Positions 23,649 through 30,597 of a stretch of 33,626 nt of DNA are shown here, one piece after another. The notes beneath the pieces are model-generated. The model was not told the origin of the DNA. It saw only the letters and a program-made list of their open reading frames with translations, and did not search any database. Origin of the DNA: Burkholderiales bacterium (GTDB taxonomy: Bacteria > Pseudomonadota > Gammaproteobacteria > Burkholderiales > Burkholderiaceae_B); the NCBI GenBank assembly GCA_027484315.1, contig JAIXTE010000095.1, positions 1 to 33,626 on the forward strand. The letters are read 5' to 3'. Position 1 is the stretch's first letter; every line of letters starts with the position of its first letter. A program made the position numbers and the translations under genes.

Positions 23649-23780
23649 TGAAACCCCCTTTCCATAAGTGTTTCAATAATCCTAATCGTTGTTGGGGCAA
23701 TGTTAATAAAAATCAACACTTCAGGCCACAGAATGGGGGCCTTGGTCAGTAATCGGGACTTTATCTTGGCCGCCTTAAAA

Positions 23781-23804
23781 CCTCACCTCCCAGGGCGGGT
23801 GAGG
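23781..23804 (-). terminator. Terminator after the 23808 gene
   Basis: CCTCACC and GGTGAGG form a perfect 7-bp stem; on the minus strand it is followed by TTTTAAGG. It is four bases after the stop of the 23808 gene and probably ends the four-gene minus operon that starts at 26088. Confidence 0.7.
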
Positions 23805-23807
23805 ATG

Positions 23808-24233
23808 TCAACCCTTCTCTGCGAGTTGAGCTTCGAGTTCAGCAATCCTTTCGTACAACCAGGACATTCCGTCGCAAAGGCTACCTTGAGTGCCAGGGTC
23901 TTTGCCCTGAGACTCCCTTTTTGCCTGCCAGCGCTCCATCTCCGAGCAAGCATGGTTGTATGCGTGAGCGCCCTGCGCGACATAGGTTGCGTCGCACAAC
24001 CGCTCCAATTCACGATACTTCTCACAGGTTTGGGTGCACCTCGATTCATTGCTTCCCAGTTCCAATAGCTGGTCAATGATTTCATCGCTCAGATTTGGAA
24101 TAATCATTATTTCTTCGAAGTTCGCCTCACCTTGGCCCCCAGACAAGACATAGGATGTCTCACCGGTTTCCTTGTTAAGGAAAGCACGTGTATTTTGCTT
24201 TAGCGCATCTTTCAGTTGGGTTAGCGCCGTCAT
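23808..24233 (-). CDS. Unknown protein with a module shared with the 32642 protein
   Basis: 141 residues; AAAGGAG lies seven bases before the ATG at 24233, one base after the peptidase stop. Residues about 75-139 (LERLCDATYVAQGAHAYNHA, then GSLCDGMSWLYERIAELE) are about 75 percent identical by my count to residues 127-191 of the protein at 32642. The module is helical with conserved Cys, Trp and acidic residues. The N-terminal 70 residues are unrelated to that protein. Function unknown; cotranscription with the M41 peptidase makes it a candidate partner. Confidence 0.78.
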   Translation of the reverse strand: MTALTQLKDALKQNTRAFLNKETGETSYVLSGGQGEANFEEIMIIPNLSDEIIDQLLELGSNESRCTQTCEKYRELERLCDATYVAQGAHAYNHACSEMERWQAKRESQGKDPGTQGSLCDGMSWLYERIAELEAQLAEKG

Positions 24234-24234
24234 A

Positions 24235-25377
24235 TTAGTGCTCCTTTCCCGGGCGGCTTGGGCCCCTGGTGTCAATACAGGGGCGGGGAAATCCTTCAGG
24301 GAAGGTTATAGGTGAAAGAAATGGCTTCAGTTCATCAAAGTTAAGGCTTAGTCTTTCCCCTGCTCGCGAGGATAGTTCCTTAAGGATATCCTTGTTCATT
24401 GCGAAAAACTGATTCAACTGCCCCAGTTGTTTTTCTCTGAATTCTCTTAAAATCCTCCGGTTCGCCAAAACATCGCACTCGTTTTCTGGGTAGGGAATGA
24501 ATACGTCCTCGCTGCTGCAAGTGAGGTAGACGATTGCTCTGGCCTGCCAGCGCCTGTGGTCTTCAAAAGCACCCATTGACGTTTCTTTGAGCAAATAAGA
24601 CTCGGCGGCAGTGCCGGCAAGGTAGGTCAACAGCTCCCACTCCAAGCACTCGTTGGTCGTGATGAGATTAATGTGTGAGGAACCCCGCACAAAGCCCAAA
24701 CTTCCGTAGTTAGCGGTTTCTTTGCCGATACTCAACATCAGGTCCACCGGGATTGGATTCAATGCAGAGTACAGCATGGCGTGACCAGACTCGTGAACGG
24801 CGGCGCGGCGAACGTCCTGAGCTGTCATGGGACGGGCGTATCCCGCGGGCATTGCCGTCATTGTGCCGGCGCTGCCCGAACCAGGGTAGATCTCTGTGGC
24901 GGGAAACCGTCTAAAAAACCCTGAATACGCGGCAAGTATCAGTGCTGTCCCTATAGAGAGGGTCCACGATATCGCATCGACAGGCTTTGACTCGATAACC
25001 TGGTATAGGTCATCTCCGTAATTTGAGATCAACCAGATAACAAGCGCCCCCAAGACTGCAAACAAAGCGACTCTGTATGCAGAGTAGGCGAAAAGCTCAA
25101 CTCCAAATGTTGTCCCCGCTTCCTCAGCAATATCCTTGCGAAGCAGAGCGGCCGCAACGGCGCACGTCAACAAGAACGGGAGGCTAAACAGAAATACCGC
25201 TACAAAAATGTTTTTCGCCTGCGCTACGATTTCAGTTTTAGGCTCAGCGGACTCCGAAATTAGAGCAGCAGTAGCGACTGCCAGCAGTAGCGTCTTTATG
25301 GCAAGCCGAGCGGTATTTCGAGTTTGATTGGGAATCGCCGACTTCGACACTATTCGCTTTGTTTGAGAGATGATCAT
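24235..25377 (-). CDS. Membrane-bound M41 (FtsH-type) zinc peptidase without an AAA domain
   Basis: 380 residues from the ATG at 25377, which overlaps the preceding stop (TGATG). About four hydrophobic helices at residues 27-42, 55-78, 101-118 and 137-153, then a cytoplasmic-type peptidase domain: HESGHA (H195, E196, H199), the family helix LTYLAGTAAES (250-260) and the third zinc ligand region SMGAFEDHRRWQAR (D273 candidate). FtsH itself has an AAA ATPase before this domain; none is present here, so processive unfolding is unlikely unless a partner supplies it. Small or exposed substrates at the inner membrane are more plausible. Confidence 0.85.
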   Translation of the reverse strand: MIISQTKRIVSKSAIPNQTRNTARLAIKTLLLAVATAALISESAEPKTEIVAQAKNIFVAVFLFSLPFLLTCAVAAALLRKDIAEEAGTTFGVELFAYSAYRVALFAVLGALVIWLISNYGDDLYQVIESKPVDAISWTLSIGTALILAAYSGFFRRFPATEIYPGSGSAGTMTAMPAGYARPMTAQDVRRAAVHESGHAMLYSALNPIPVDLMLSIGKETANYGSLGFVRGSSHINLITTNECLEWELLTYLAGTAAESYLLKETSMGAFEDHRRWQARAIVYLTCSSEDVFIPYPENECDVLANRRILREFREKQLGQLNQFFAMNKDILKELSSRAGERLSLNFDELKPFLSPITFPEGFPRPCIDTRGPSRPGKEH

Positions 25378-25694
25378 CAATGCTGTCCTTGTTTTTCACT
25401 AGGAAGTCTTCGTTCGGGATGGACTTCTAGGTGAGATACATCCGGATCCACTATTTTATTTTCGGGGTTAAGTAGCGTTTCGGCGGCATAAACCGTTCGA
25501 TGAAGGTTTGACTCTGCATTCAATTCAAGCAAGACCTGAATGGCTTGATGGCAGTGCTCTGGATTGTGCCTGTCGAATTCACGGTGATTCCCGTCGGCAT
25601 CCTCGGGCAAGAACCCCGAGGTAATGCATGACAAAAAGGAAGCCACCTTGAAGGCCTTCTCAAGGTCCTGGTTGCTGGGCTTAGCTTGTTGCAT
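25377..25694 (-). CDS. Unknown 105-residue protein
   Basis: Overlaps the upstream gene by 14 bases and the peptidase gene by the shared TGATG, so the three are translationally linked. The protein is soluble, with a helical N-terminus (LEKAFKVASFLSCITSGFL) and many His, Glu and Asn residues (HREFDRHNPEHCHQAI). No family recognised. A role as cofactor or substrate adaptor of the peptidase is conceivable from the overlap only. Confidence 0.72.
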   Translation of the reverse strand: MQQAKPSNQDLEKAFKVASFLSCITSGFLPEDADGNHREFDRHNPEHCHQAIQVLLELNAESNLHRTVYAAETLLNPENKIVDPDVSHLEVHPERRLPSEKQGQH

Positions 25695-26088
25695 ACCGGT
25701 CGATCCCCAATTCCCGCATTGTGTGTAGTGCCGACTCCATGAGTCTGGCGCTCATTTCTTTGGCTGTAACTGCGTCAATAGTAGCTGCTGCTCGCATCTG
25801 GGCGATTTTATCGGCGAGTTCGGACGGGAAAGCCTTTTCTTCGTCGTGGCTAATTTTATGCACGGTGCCACTATTCATGCCGCGGGTGTCATACAGGATG
25901 ATCGTCAGAGCATTTTTTGGGCCGCTTGCCCACATCAAAGAAGGATGTGAAACCTCGACTTCGATTGCAAAACCACCTTTGCCATGCGGGGCAGATAGAC
26001 GGGCGACCTTGTAAGAGCCATTTGTTAGTTTGACATCAAATGGAGCGTTCGCGATCTTTTTGATAATGCGTGGATTTATTTCAAGCAT
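25681..26088 (-). CDS. Unknown 135-residue protein, first gene of the M41 operon
   Basis: Start at 26088 chosen for GAGGAA eight bases upstream; an earlier ATG in the open frame has no such site. The N-terminal part is beta-rich (VKLTNGSYKVARLSAP), followed by a helical C-terminus. No membrane segment and no known motif. First gene after the consensus promoter at 26151-26123, with a short leader. Confidence 0.72.
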   Translation of the reverse strand: MLEINPRIIKKIANAPFDVKLTNGSYKVARLSAPHGKGGFAIEVEVSHPSLMWASGPKNALTIILYDTRGMNSGTVHKISHDEEKAFPSELADKIAQMRAAATIDAVTAKEMSARLMESALHTMRELGIDRYATS

Positions 26089-26122
26089 TTTACATTTCCT
26101 CTGATTTAGCGGACCATAATAA

Positions 26123-26160
26123 ATAATAACAACTCGCCAAATAAATGTCAATCAGTGACA
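26123..26160 (-). promoter_or_regulatory. Consensus promoter with overlapping operator, minus-strand series
   Basis: On the minus strand TTGACA (26151-26146), 17 bp, TATTAT (26128-26123): the best sigma-70 match in the window. An inverted repeat TGTCA-N5-TGACA (26146-26160) covers the -35, a natural place for a repressor. It drives 26088 to at least 23808. Confidence 0.75.
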
Positions 26161-26302
26161 TTGGTCTCTTGTTCGGTGCGGACGCGGCCCCGGTATTACT
26201 GCGTAAATGTAATCCCCGTGGCTATGGGGAAATAGGGTGGTCGAGCTACAATCGTCATTAACTTCGAGTCCATATATTGAATAAATGATTGGTAGTTAAA
26301 AA

Positions 26303-27010
26303 TTGAAGAACCTTTCAAATGTTGCTGGTCCCTGCTCGGCGCCGGATGAGCGTCAACCCATCAACCTGGGCGCGATCGATACGGTTGCGTACCGGGGTGA
26401 ACATGGCATGAACCTGCTTGAGACGCGCTTGGCTTCCTATTCGTTTTCGTCCAGGGCTCTTGCCGAGGTGTATGCGAAGAATCCCAATCGCTATGAAGAC
26501 AGGGCCTTGGCGCCAAAGGTCATCGAGGCGAATATCAAGATCGGCAGGCCGTTCCTTAGCAATCCTGATGATTCCTTCATCGATGTGTCTTACATACTGA
26601 AAAATGTTGGACTGGAGCACGCCCTCCGGGTTGCTGGTAAATTCCACGATGAGATCGAAAACACGAACAATTGGGAAGAAATATCAGAGGAGTGCGGCGT
26701 CAAAAATCTTGCGGCCTGGATTAAGCAGTCCACCTCCATTGCCGACCTTAATCGCAGGCGCGCGGATGTCACTGAAAAGCTAAGCAAACTCTATTTCGAC
26801 TCTTTTTACTACTTTGATGACGAGGAGGAGGTGAGCGTATTGCGTGGTCTTGGCTACGATGGCGCGTTGGTCGGGTCAAGCGGCTCAGGATTTGGCACCG
26901 CTGAATATCGGGTTTTCAATAAAGATCAAATTCAAATTTTAAATGTAGAAACCCTTACTTTTTCACCCAGCGAGAAATCGTCACCGAAATCTTTGGCTCC
27001 CTCTTTTTAA
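26303..27010 (+). CDS. ADP-ribosyltransferase-like protein (R-S-E type pattern)
   Basis: 235 residues if the TTG at 26303 is the start; an in-frame stop at 26297 rules out anything earlier, and the ATG at 26408 would remove the first motif. Pattern: VAYRGEHG with R31, SYSFSS (S47-F48-S49) followed by RALAEVYA, then PFLSNPDDSFIDVS, and near the end LGYDGALVG and AEYRVFNKDQIQIL with E201. This is the strand order of ART-fold enzymes and of ART-like domains in phage and conjugative-element proteins. Whether it is a toxin or a modifier of host proteins is unknown. No ribosome-binding site is visible. Confidence 0.5.
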   Translation: MKNLSNVAGPCSAPDERQPINLGAIDTVAYRGEHGMNLLETRLASYSFSSRALAEVYAKNPNRYEDRALAPKVIEANIKIGRPFLSNPDDSFIDVSYILKNVGLEHALRVAGKFHDEIENTNNWEEISEECGVKNLAAWIKQSTSIADLNRRRADVTEKLSKLYFDSFYYFDDEEEVSVLRGLGYDGALVGSSGSGFGTAEYRVFNKDQIQILNVETLTFSPSEKSSPKSLAPSF

Positions 27011-27136
27011 TCCGCGAAAAATCCGTAAAGCCTAACTCACTTCCTGGTTGGCATTTAGCAAAAGAAATTCTCAATAAATCCGTCCTTTCCAACAAGATCG
27101 CCGACTCATTAGTCTATCGGGTGGCTGAGAATATTG

Positions 27137-27165
27137 TTGTAAAAAACGTGGTTTTGTGCTATGAT
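27137..27165 (+). promoter_or_regulatory. Promoter of the thymidine kinase gene
   Basis: TTGTAA (27137-27142), 17 bp, TATGAT (27160-27165), with TGC before the -10. Predicted start near 27172, a leader of about 19 bases. The rest of the 27011-27136 gap shows no gene. Confidence 0.65.
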
Positions 27166-27190
27166 TATATTAAATCAACGGAGGTCAATC

Positions 27191-27763
27191 ATGTTGGAAG
27201 TTGTTCACGGTGTGATGGGTTCAGGTAAAAGTCTTGAGGCAATCGTCTTGGCTCATAATCTTCACAATATGCGTCGACCATCTTTGCTCCTCTCGTACTA
27301 CAAAGACACCCGTTTTGGCTCTAAGGTCGTTGCCAGTCGCCTTGGTGTGTCGTGGCCGTGTCAGGTTTACAATGAGACCACGAATATCCCCGAGTTGTTT
27401 GCTTTGCATCAGGATCCTTGTAATTTTGAGCGGCAGACCCTGATTGTTGAAGAAGCGCAATTTCTGACGCCGGAGCAGGCGGAGTCCTTGCACAGAGCTT
27501 CTGTGAACTACAGGGTTGTTTGCTACGGTTTGCGTGTTGCGGCCAATGGGAAGCCATTTCCTGGCATGGCCACGCTGCTGTCGCTGGCCGATAGCGTCAG
27601 GGAAATTGCCACGTACTGTGCTTGCAGCCAGGACAAAAAAGCCTCCATGCATCTTTATTATGAAAACGGCAAGCCAGCCAAGAATCCCGCAGCGATTCGA
27701 ATCGGGGATGGTGAGTACAAGTCGGTCTGCAGCGCTTGCTACTACGAAGCCATGGATCAATAA
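27191..27763 (+). CDS. tdk: Thymidine kinase, type II (TK1-like)
   Basis: 190 residues from the ATG at 27191 (GGAGG seven bases upstream). P-loop GVMGSGKS (7-14), catalytic IVEEAQF with E88, lasso-type segment YGLRVAANGKPFPGMATLL (112-130) and LADSVREIATYC, and C-terminal CSAC (180-183). The enzyme phosphorylates thymidine with ATP. Deviations: the usual DxDF of the lasso region reads RVAA, and the first zinc pair is C143-x-C145 instead of C-x2-C. Mobile elements and phages carry tdk to feed DNA synthesis. It is transcribed from its own promoter. Confidence 0.85.
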   Translation: MLEVVHGVMGSGKSLEAIVLAHNLHNMRRPSLLLSYYKDTRFGSKVVASRLGVSWPCQVYNETTNIPELFALHQDPCNFERQTLIVEEAQFLTPEQAESLHRASVNYRVVCYGLRVAANGKPFPGMATLLSLADSVREIATYCACSQDKKASMHLYYENGKPAKNPAAIRIGDGEYKSVCSACYYEAMDQ

Positions 27764-27811
27764 GGCAGCCTTTTTGCCATTTCCACCAATCAAACTTCTG
27801 GGCATCCAACC

Positions 27812-27925
27812 ATGACTCTTCTTGTAATCGCAATGAACGACGGCAGTGAACTATACAAACGGCCCACCATGACTGATTTGGTAATCGAAACTCACGATGG
27901 TAGTGCACTACACAACAGTAACACT
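27812..27925 (+). repeat. Imperfect tandem duplication of 57 bases
   Basis: Units 27812-27868 and 27869-27925. The first 46 bases of each align: ATGACT, GTAATCG, ACG-GG-AGTG, ACTA-ACAA are kept in order and spacing. It keeps the reading frame. Confidence 0.6.
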
Positions 27926-28255
27926 CTGGGCGTGGTTGATATTGAAATAGTGGGCTTGAACACGGTAGTTCGGGGCACTCCGAATTCTATTATTCCTTGG
28001 GCATTGGAAGGGTTCGTTGGTCTTGGCGAGGGTTTTCATGATCTCCAGTCGGACCTGTCGGGCGATGGAGCAGTGTTTCAGTACCGCTCTGACCAGGTGC
28101 GGTTGCTCCTGACAATAGAAAAGCTGCTGCACCTTTTGTCCCGAAATCTTTCTGCTGAGGATTATTTTGCGCTGCTAGAAAAGCATGGATCATTTTTTGA
28201 GATCCACGATGATTTTTACGATTATGAGACGGGGCAGGCGTTGCAGCCCCTCTAA
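27812..28255 (+). CDS. Unknown 147-residue protein with a duplicated start
   Basis: The start region is doubled: ATG at 27812 and ATG at 27869 open two 57-base units that read MTLLVIAMNDGSELYK and MTDLVIETHDGSALHN. Neither has a clear ribosome-binding site, so the product is 147 or 128 residues. The rest is acidic, with FGDL-like features absent and a C-terminal FFEIHDDFYDYETG. No family recognised. Lies 48 bases after tdk and 34 before the DUF262-like gene, probably in one transcript. Confidence 0.65.
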   Translation: MTLLVIAMNDGSELYKRPTMTDLVIETHDGSALHNSNTLGVVDIEIVGLNTVVRGTPNSIIPWALEGFVGLGEGFHDLQSDLSGDGAVFQYRSDQVRLLLTIEKLLHLLSRNLSAEDYFALLEKHGSFFEIHDDFYDYETGQALQPL

Positions 28256-28289
28256 TCTGCCGAAATAATAACCCCATCAAGGTCAATGT

Positions 28290-29048
28290 ATGAGCAAGGA
28301 AGTAAGGATCAAACAGGTGCCCCGTTACCTTATCAATCTGGTTCGGGAAATATCGAAGGCCTCGATGGCGCCAGCCGCCTTCCAGCGATCCTACGCATGG
28401 GGCAAGAAAGATGTCCTTGATCTGTGCGATAGCATTGTCCTGGGATATCCTGTCGGCTCATTTTTTGTGTGGGAAGCAAAGAAGGAAGATGCGCAAGGTC
28501 GCATCAAGCCTCGACTGGGGCCCGTTCCATTGGGCGGTAGCCTAAGCGAAGTGTATGGCGGGATCAATATCATTCTTGATGGCCACAACCGGCTGTGCAC
28601 AATGGCCTGGCTGCTGCGTGACGGGTCCGAACCCCTACCAGAAGTCCTCCGGCAGGAGATTGCCGGCCAGGAGTCGTTGGTTTGGGCTTCCGAAAAGCGA
28701 TTGGTCGCCTATGATTTGGCCGCTAATAAATTCGATTTCTACTCTGAATCTGAAATCAACAAGGGTTTTTTGATTCCAAGTTGGATTTTGCTCGGAGATC
28801 GAAGTATCAACCCGTTTCTTCGACAGCAGCTAAACGGTCCATGGTCATCGCTTCCAGATGAGCAGCAGGAAAACTTCGTGTGTCTGATCGATAAGCTGCG
28901 CGAGAGATTCAATGACAGTATGGTTACCCTAACCGTTCTTGAGCAAGCGTCCCCAGCCACCGCCAAAGAGGCCTTCCTCAAAATATGTAAGGTCGGTGTG
29001 CCCATGTCCGAAGACGATTTCATTTTGTCGAATTCCTGGAACGACTAA
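28290..29048 (+). CDS. Short DUF262-like protein (ParB/GmrS-type fold)
   Basis: 252 residues. DUF262 marks: AFQRSYAWGKKDVLDLCDSI (30-49) and GYPVGSFFVWE, then ILDGHNRLCT with D97 and R101 in place of the usual DGQQRL, and LKICKVGVPMSEDDF near the end, like the F-x-x-x-N-x-x-G-x-x-L segment of the family. DUF262 proteins bind or hydrolyse nucleotides and occur in modified-DNA restriction (GmrSD) and other defence systems. The C-terminal HNH domain (DUF1524) of GmrD is absent. AAGGT precedes the ATG. Convergent with the HNH-RNA ligase operon, 49 bases away. Confidence 0.75.
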   Translation: MSKEVRIKQVPRYLINLVREISKASMAPAAFQRSYAWGKKDVLDLCDSIVLGYPVGSFFVWEAKKEDAQGRIKPRLGPVPLGGSLSEVYGGINIILDGHNRLCTMAWLLRDGSEPLPEVLRQEIAGQESLVWASEKRLVAYDLAANKFDFYSESEINKGFLIPSWILLGDRSINPFLRQQLNGPWSSLPDEQQENFVCLIDKLRERFNDSMVTLTVLEQASPATAKEAFLKICKVGVPMSEDDFILSNSWND

Positions 29049-29097
29049 GCCCCCGGACGGGAAAATACATCCTTTGCCCGTTGACTTCAAAACAGCC

Positions 29098-29343
29098 TCA
29101 GTGATCTCTGCAGGGTTTCTTTTGCAAGAGGGGTTCGAGAAGTCTGCATCCAATCCCCACCATCAAAAACACAACAAAGTAATCCAAAATGTGGGAAAAC
29201 AACCTTCCCACAGAATAGGGGTTTTCTCCAAATTCTGTGTCTGGGTAATGAAAGGAAAACGCAAAAGCAAACGCGAAGGCGGAGCTTATAATAAGGATCG
29301 TACACAGATCCTTGATCAGGTTTTCTGCAGATATTGTTTTCAT
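29098..29343 (-). CDS. Small two-helix membrane protein
   Basis: 81 residues, ATG two bases after the stop of the HNH-RNA ligase gene, with GGGAG eight bases upstream. Hydrophobic helices at about residues 12-32 (ILIISSAFAFAFAFSF) and 50-68. No known family. Tight coupling to the HNH-RNA ligase gene suggests a shared job at the membrane. The hairpin-forming TGTGGGAA...TTCCCACA (29190-29212) lies inside it. Confidence 0.65.
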   Translation of the reverse strand: MKTISAENLIKDLCTILIISSAFAFAFAFSFHYPDTEFGENPYSVGRLFSHILDYFVVFLMVGIGCRLLEPLLQKKPCRDH

Positions 29344-29345
29344 TT

Positions 29346-30449
29346 TCAGTGCTCCCGTTGAGATTTTTTACCTTGGCTGCATTGCCAGGATTCGGCCTGG
29401 CTGGTCCTGGTTTTTGGCTTGATTGTGTTCGGTACAACAACTTGACCATGCATCCAGTGTTTCGCTGTTTGGACGTGCCCGTTTCTCACGAACTTTGCAG
29501 CTTTCGATTTGAACTCCGCGTAGGAAAAGCTTTCGGCCAGGGCGATGACATAGCCCTCGCAGGTTTCCCAGTCCTCTTTTTTCCATAGTGCGCGGATTGT
29601 CTTTTCATCATAGATTCCATCGTACAGCACTGGCACCGGTTCAATTTCCAAGAGCCTGAACCACTCCATAGTTTCGTCCCATGAAAGCTTTATGTTTTGC
29701 TCGTTCCAGATGCTAAACCCCATGAAGTAGGACGGAAGATCTCGATACGCTATTGAGTGCGCCGCGTACAAATTCTCGCCACATATGCGCCAATCTTTGG
29801 GTATGTCCGCTGAAATTTGACTCCAGAATTGCTTCACCCAGTCGCGGCTTGGATGGCTCCTTCCGTCAACGCTTCGTGCATGGATATAGTCGGAATACAT
29901 GGAGGTGCTTTCACCATCCATTTTAGTTGTGACGATAACCCTTTTGCCCAGAAAGGCATCCATAGAGTCGATCACCCGGTCGTCATCGTTAATGCCCAGG
30001 CTCCACGGCGCGTGGTGAGTTCTTGGGTACTTTACCCTGTTCGTGAAAAGGTCGAGAACCCCGCCCTGGGCAAGAACCTTTTGAATGCTTTCGTCGAAAA
30101 AGAGCTCGCCTCGAAGTCTTTGCCCGTTAGAAATAACAGGGTTTCCCCATTTGTCATAGGGCTGATCGGCGTAGAGGTGGGGTGGAACGCGTACCGTTGT
30201 GATGCCGCAAGCCTCTCTGGTCTGCTCAACCGAAATGGTGGTCTGCTCACATTGAATGTGGTGCTCAGCACATACGGACGCCCCGTTGTCCAGGTAGTAC
30301 CCGCCGTCTGGCCACAGGCGTCGCTCAATGATGTGGTGAGCATCGATGGCGGGCCGGCCACAAAAAACACACCGGCGGTGGTCGCGTTCAAACACGAGCT
30401 CACGAAAATTGTCTCGGCTGAGGAGTCTCTTTGTGACGTGCCTGTCCAT
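29346..30449 (-). CDS. HNH endonuclease fused to an Rnl2-type RNA ligase
   Basis: 367 residues. N-terminal HNH domain: CVFC (27-30), AHHII (37-41), N55 and CAEHH (60-64), the Cys pairs giving a zinc site. C-terminal nucleotidyltransferase: motif I KMDGE with K176, motif III GENLYAAHSI (E225), IIIa FSIW (245-248), motif IV EGYV (E298) and motif V KSKAAKF (K316, K319), matching the Rnl2 group that seals RNA ends through an adenylated lysine. All core residues of both domains are present, so both activities are plausible. It could cut and reseal RNA, or repair RNA broken by host defences. Divergent from the 30598 peptidase gene across an operator-like repeat. Confidence 0.88.
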   Translation of the reverse strand: MDRHVTKRLLSRDNFRELVFERDHRRCVFCGRPAIDAHHIIERRLWPDGGYYLDNGASVCAEHHIQCEQTTISVEQTREACGITTVRVPPHLYADQPYDKWGNPVISNGQRLRGELFFDESIQKVLAQGGVLDLFTNRVKYPRTHHAPWSLGINDDDRVIDSMDAFLGKRVIVTTKMDGESTSMYSDYIHARSVDGRSHPSRDWVKQFWSQISADIPKDWRICGENLYAAHSIAYRDLPSYFMGFSIWNEQNIKLSWDETMEWFRLLEIEPVPVLYDGIYDEKTIRALWKKEDWETCEGYVIALAESFSYAEFKSKAAKFVRNGHVQTAKHWMHGQVVVPNTIKPKTRTSQAESWQCSQGKKSQREH

Positions 30450-30491
30450 AACCTACCCGCTTTGACCCGGAAATGCCTTTATATTATTTAT

Positions 30492-30509
30492 GTGATAGGA
30501 GTTTATCAC
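30492..30509. promoter_or_regulatory. Operator-like repeat between divergent genes
   Basis: GTGATA (30492-30497), six bases, TATCAC (30504-30509), a perfect inverted repeat in the 148-bp gap between the HNH-RNA ligase and the metallopeptidase genes. It sits among AT-rich promoter-like sequence and could control both. Confidence 0.5.
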
Positions 30510-30597
30510 GAATCCATTCTTTTTGCTTGTAGGACTCCAAATTATTTTGTACCCGGTGTTCCGGTCGATATCATGTTCCTATAGTTCGGAGACCTTT

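Noticed and set aside
27221-27805. 194-codon minus-strand open frame
   Set aside because: Antisense to the thymidine kinase gene, which has all key motifs and a promoter with a good ribosome-binding site.
29190-29212. TGTGGGAA...TTCCCACA repeat resembling the outer operator arms at 13644 and 13727
   Set aside because: It is inside a coding gene and in the reverse arm order; with only eight bases per arm, chance is a fair explanation.
29817-30584. 255-codon plus-strand open frame
   Set aside because: It lies antisense to the HNH-RNA ligase gene, whose motifs are unambiguous, has no ribosome-binding site and no recognisable domain.
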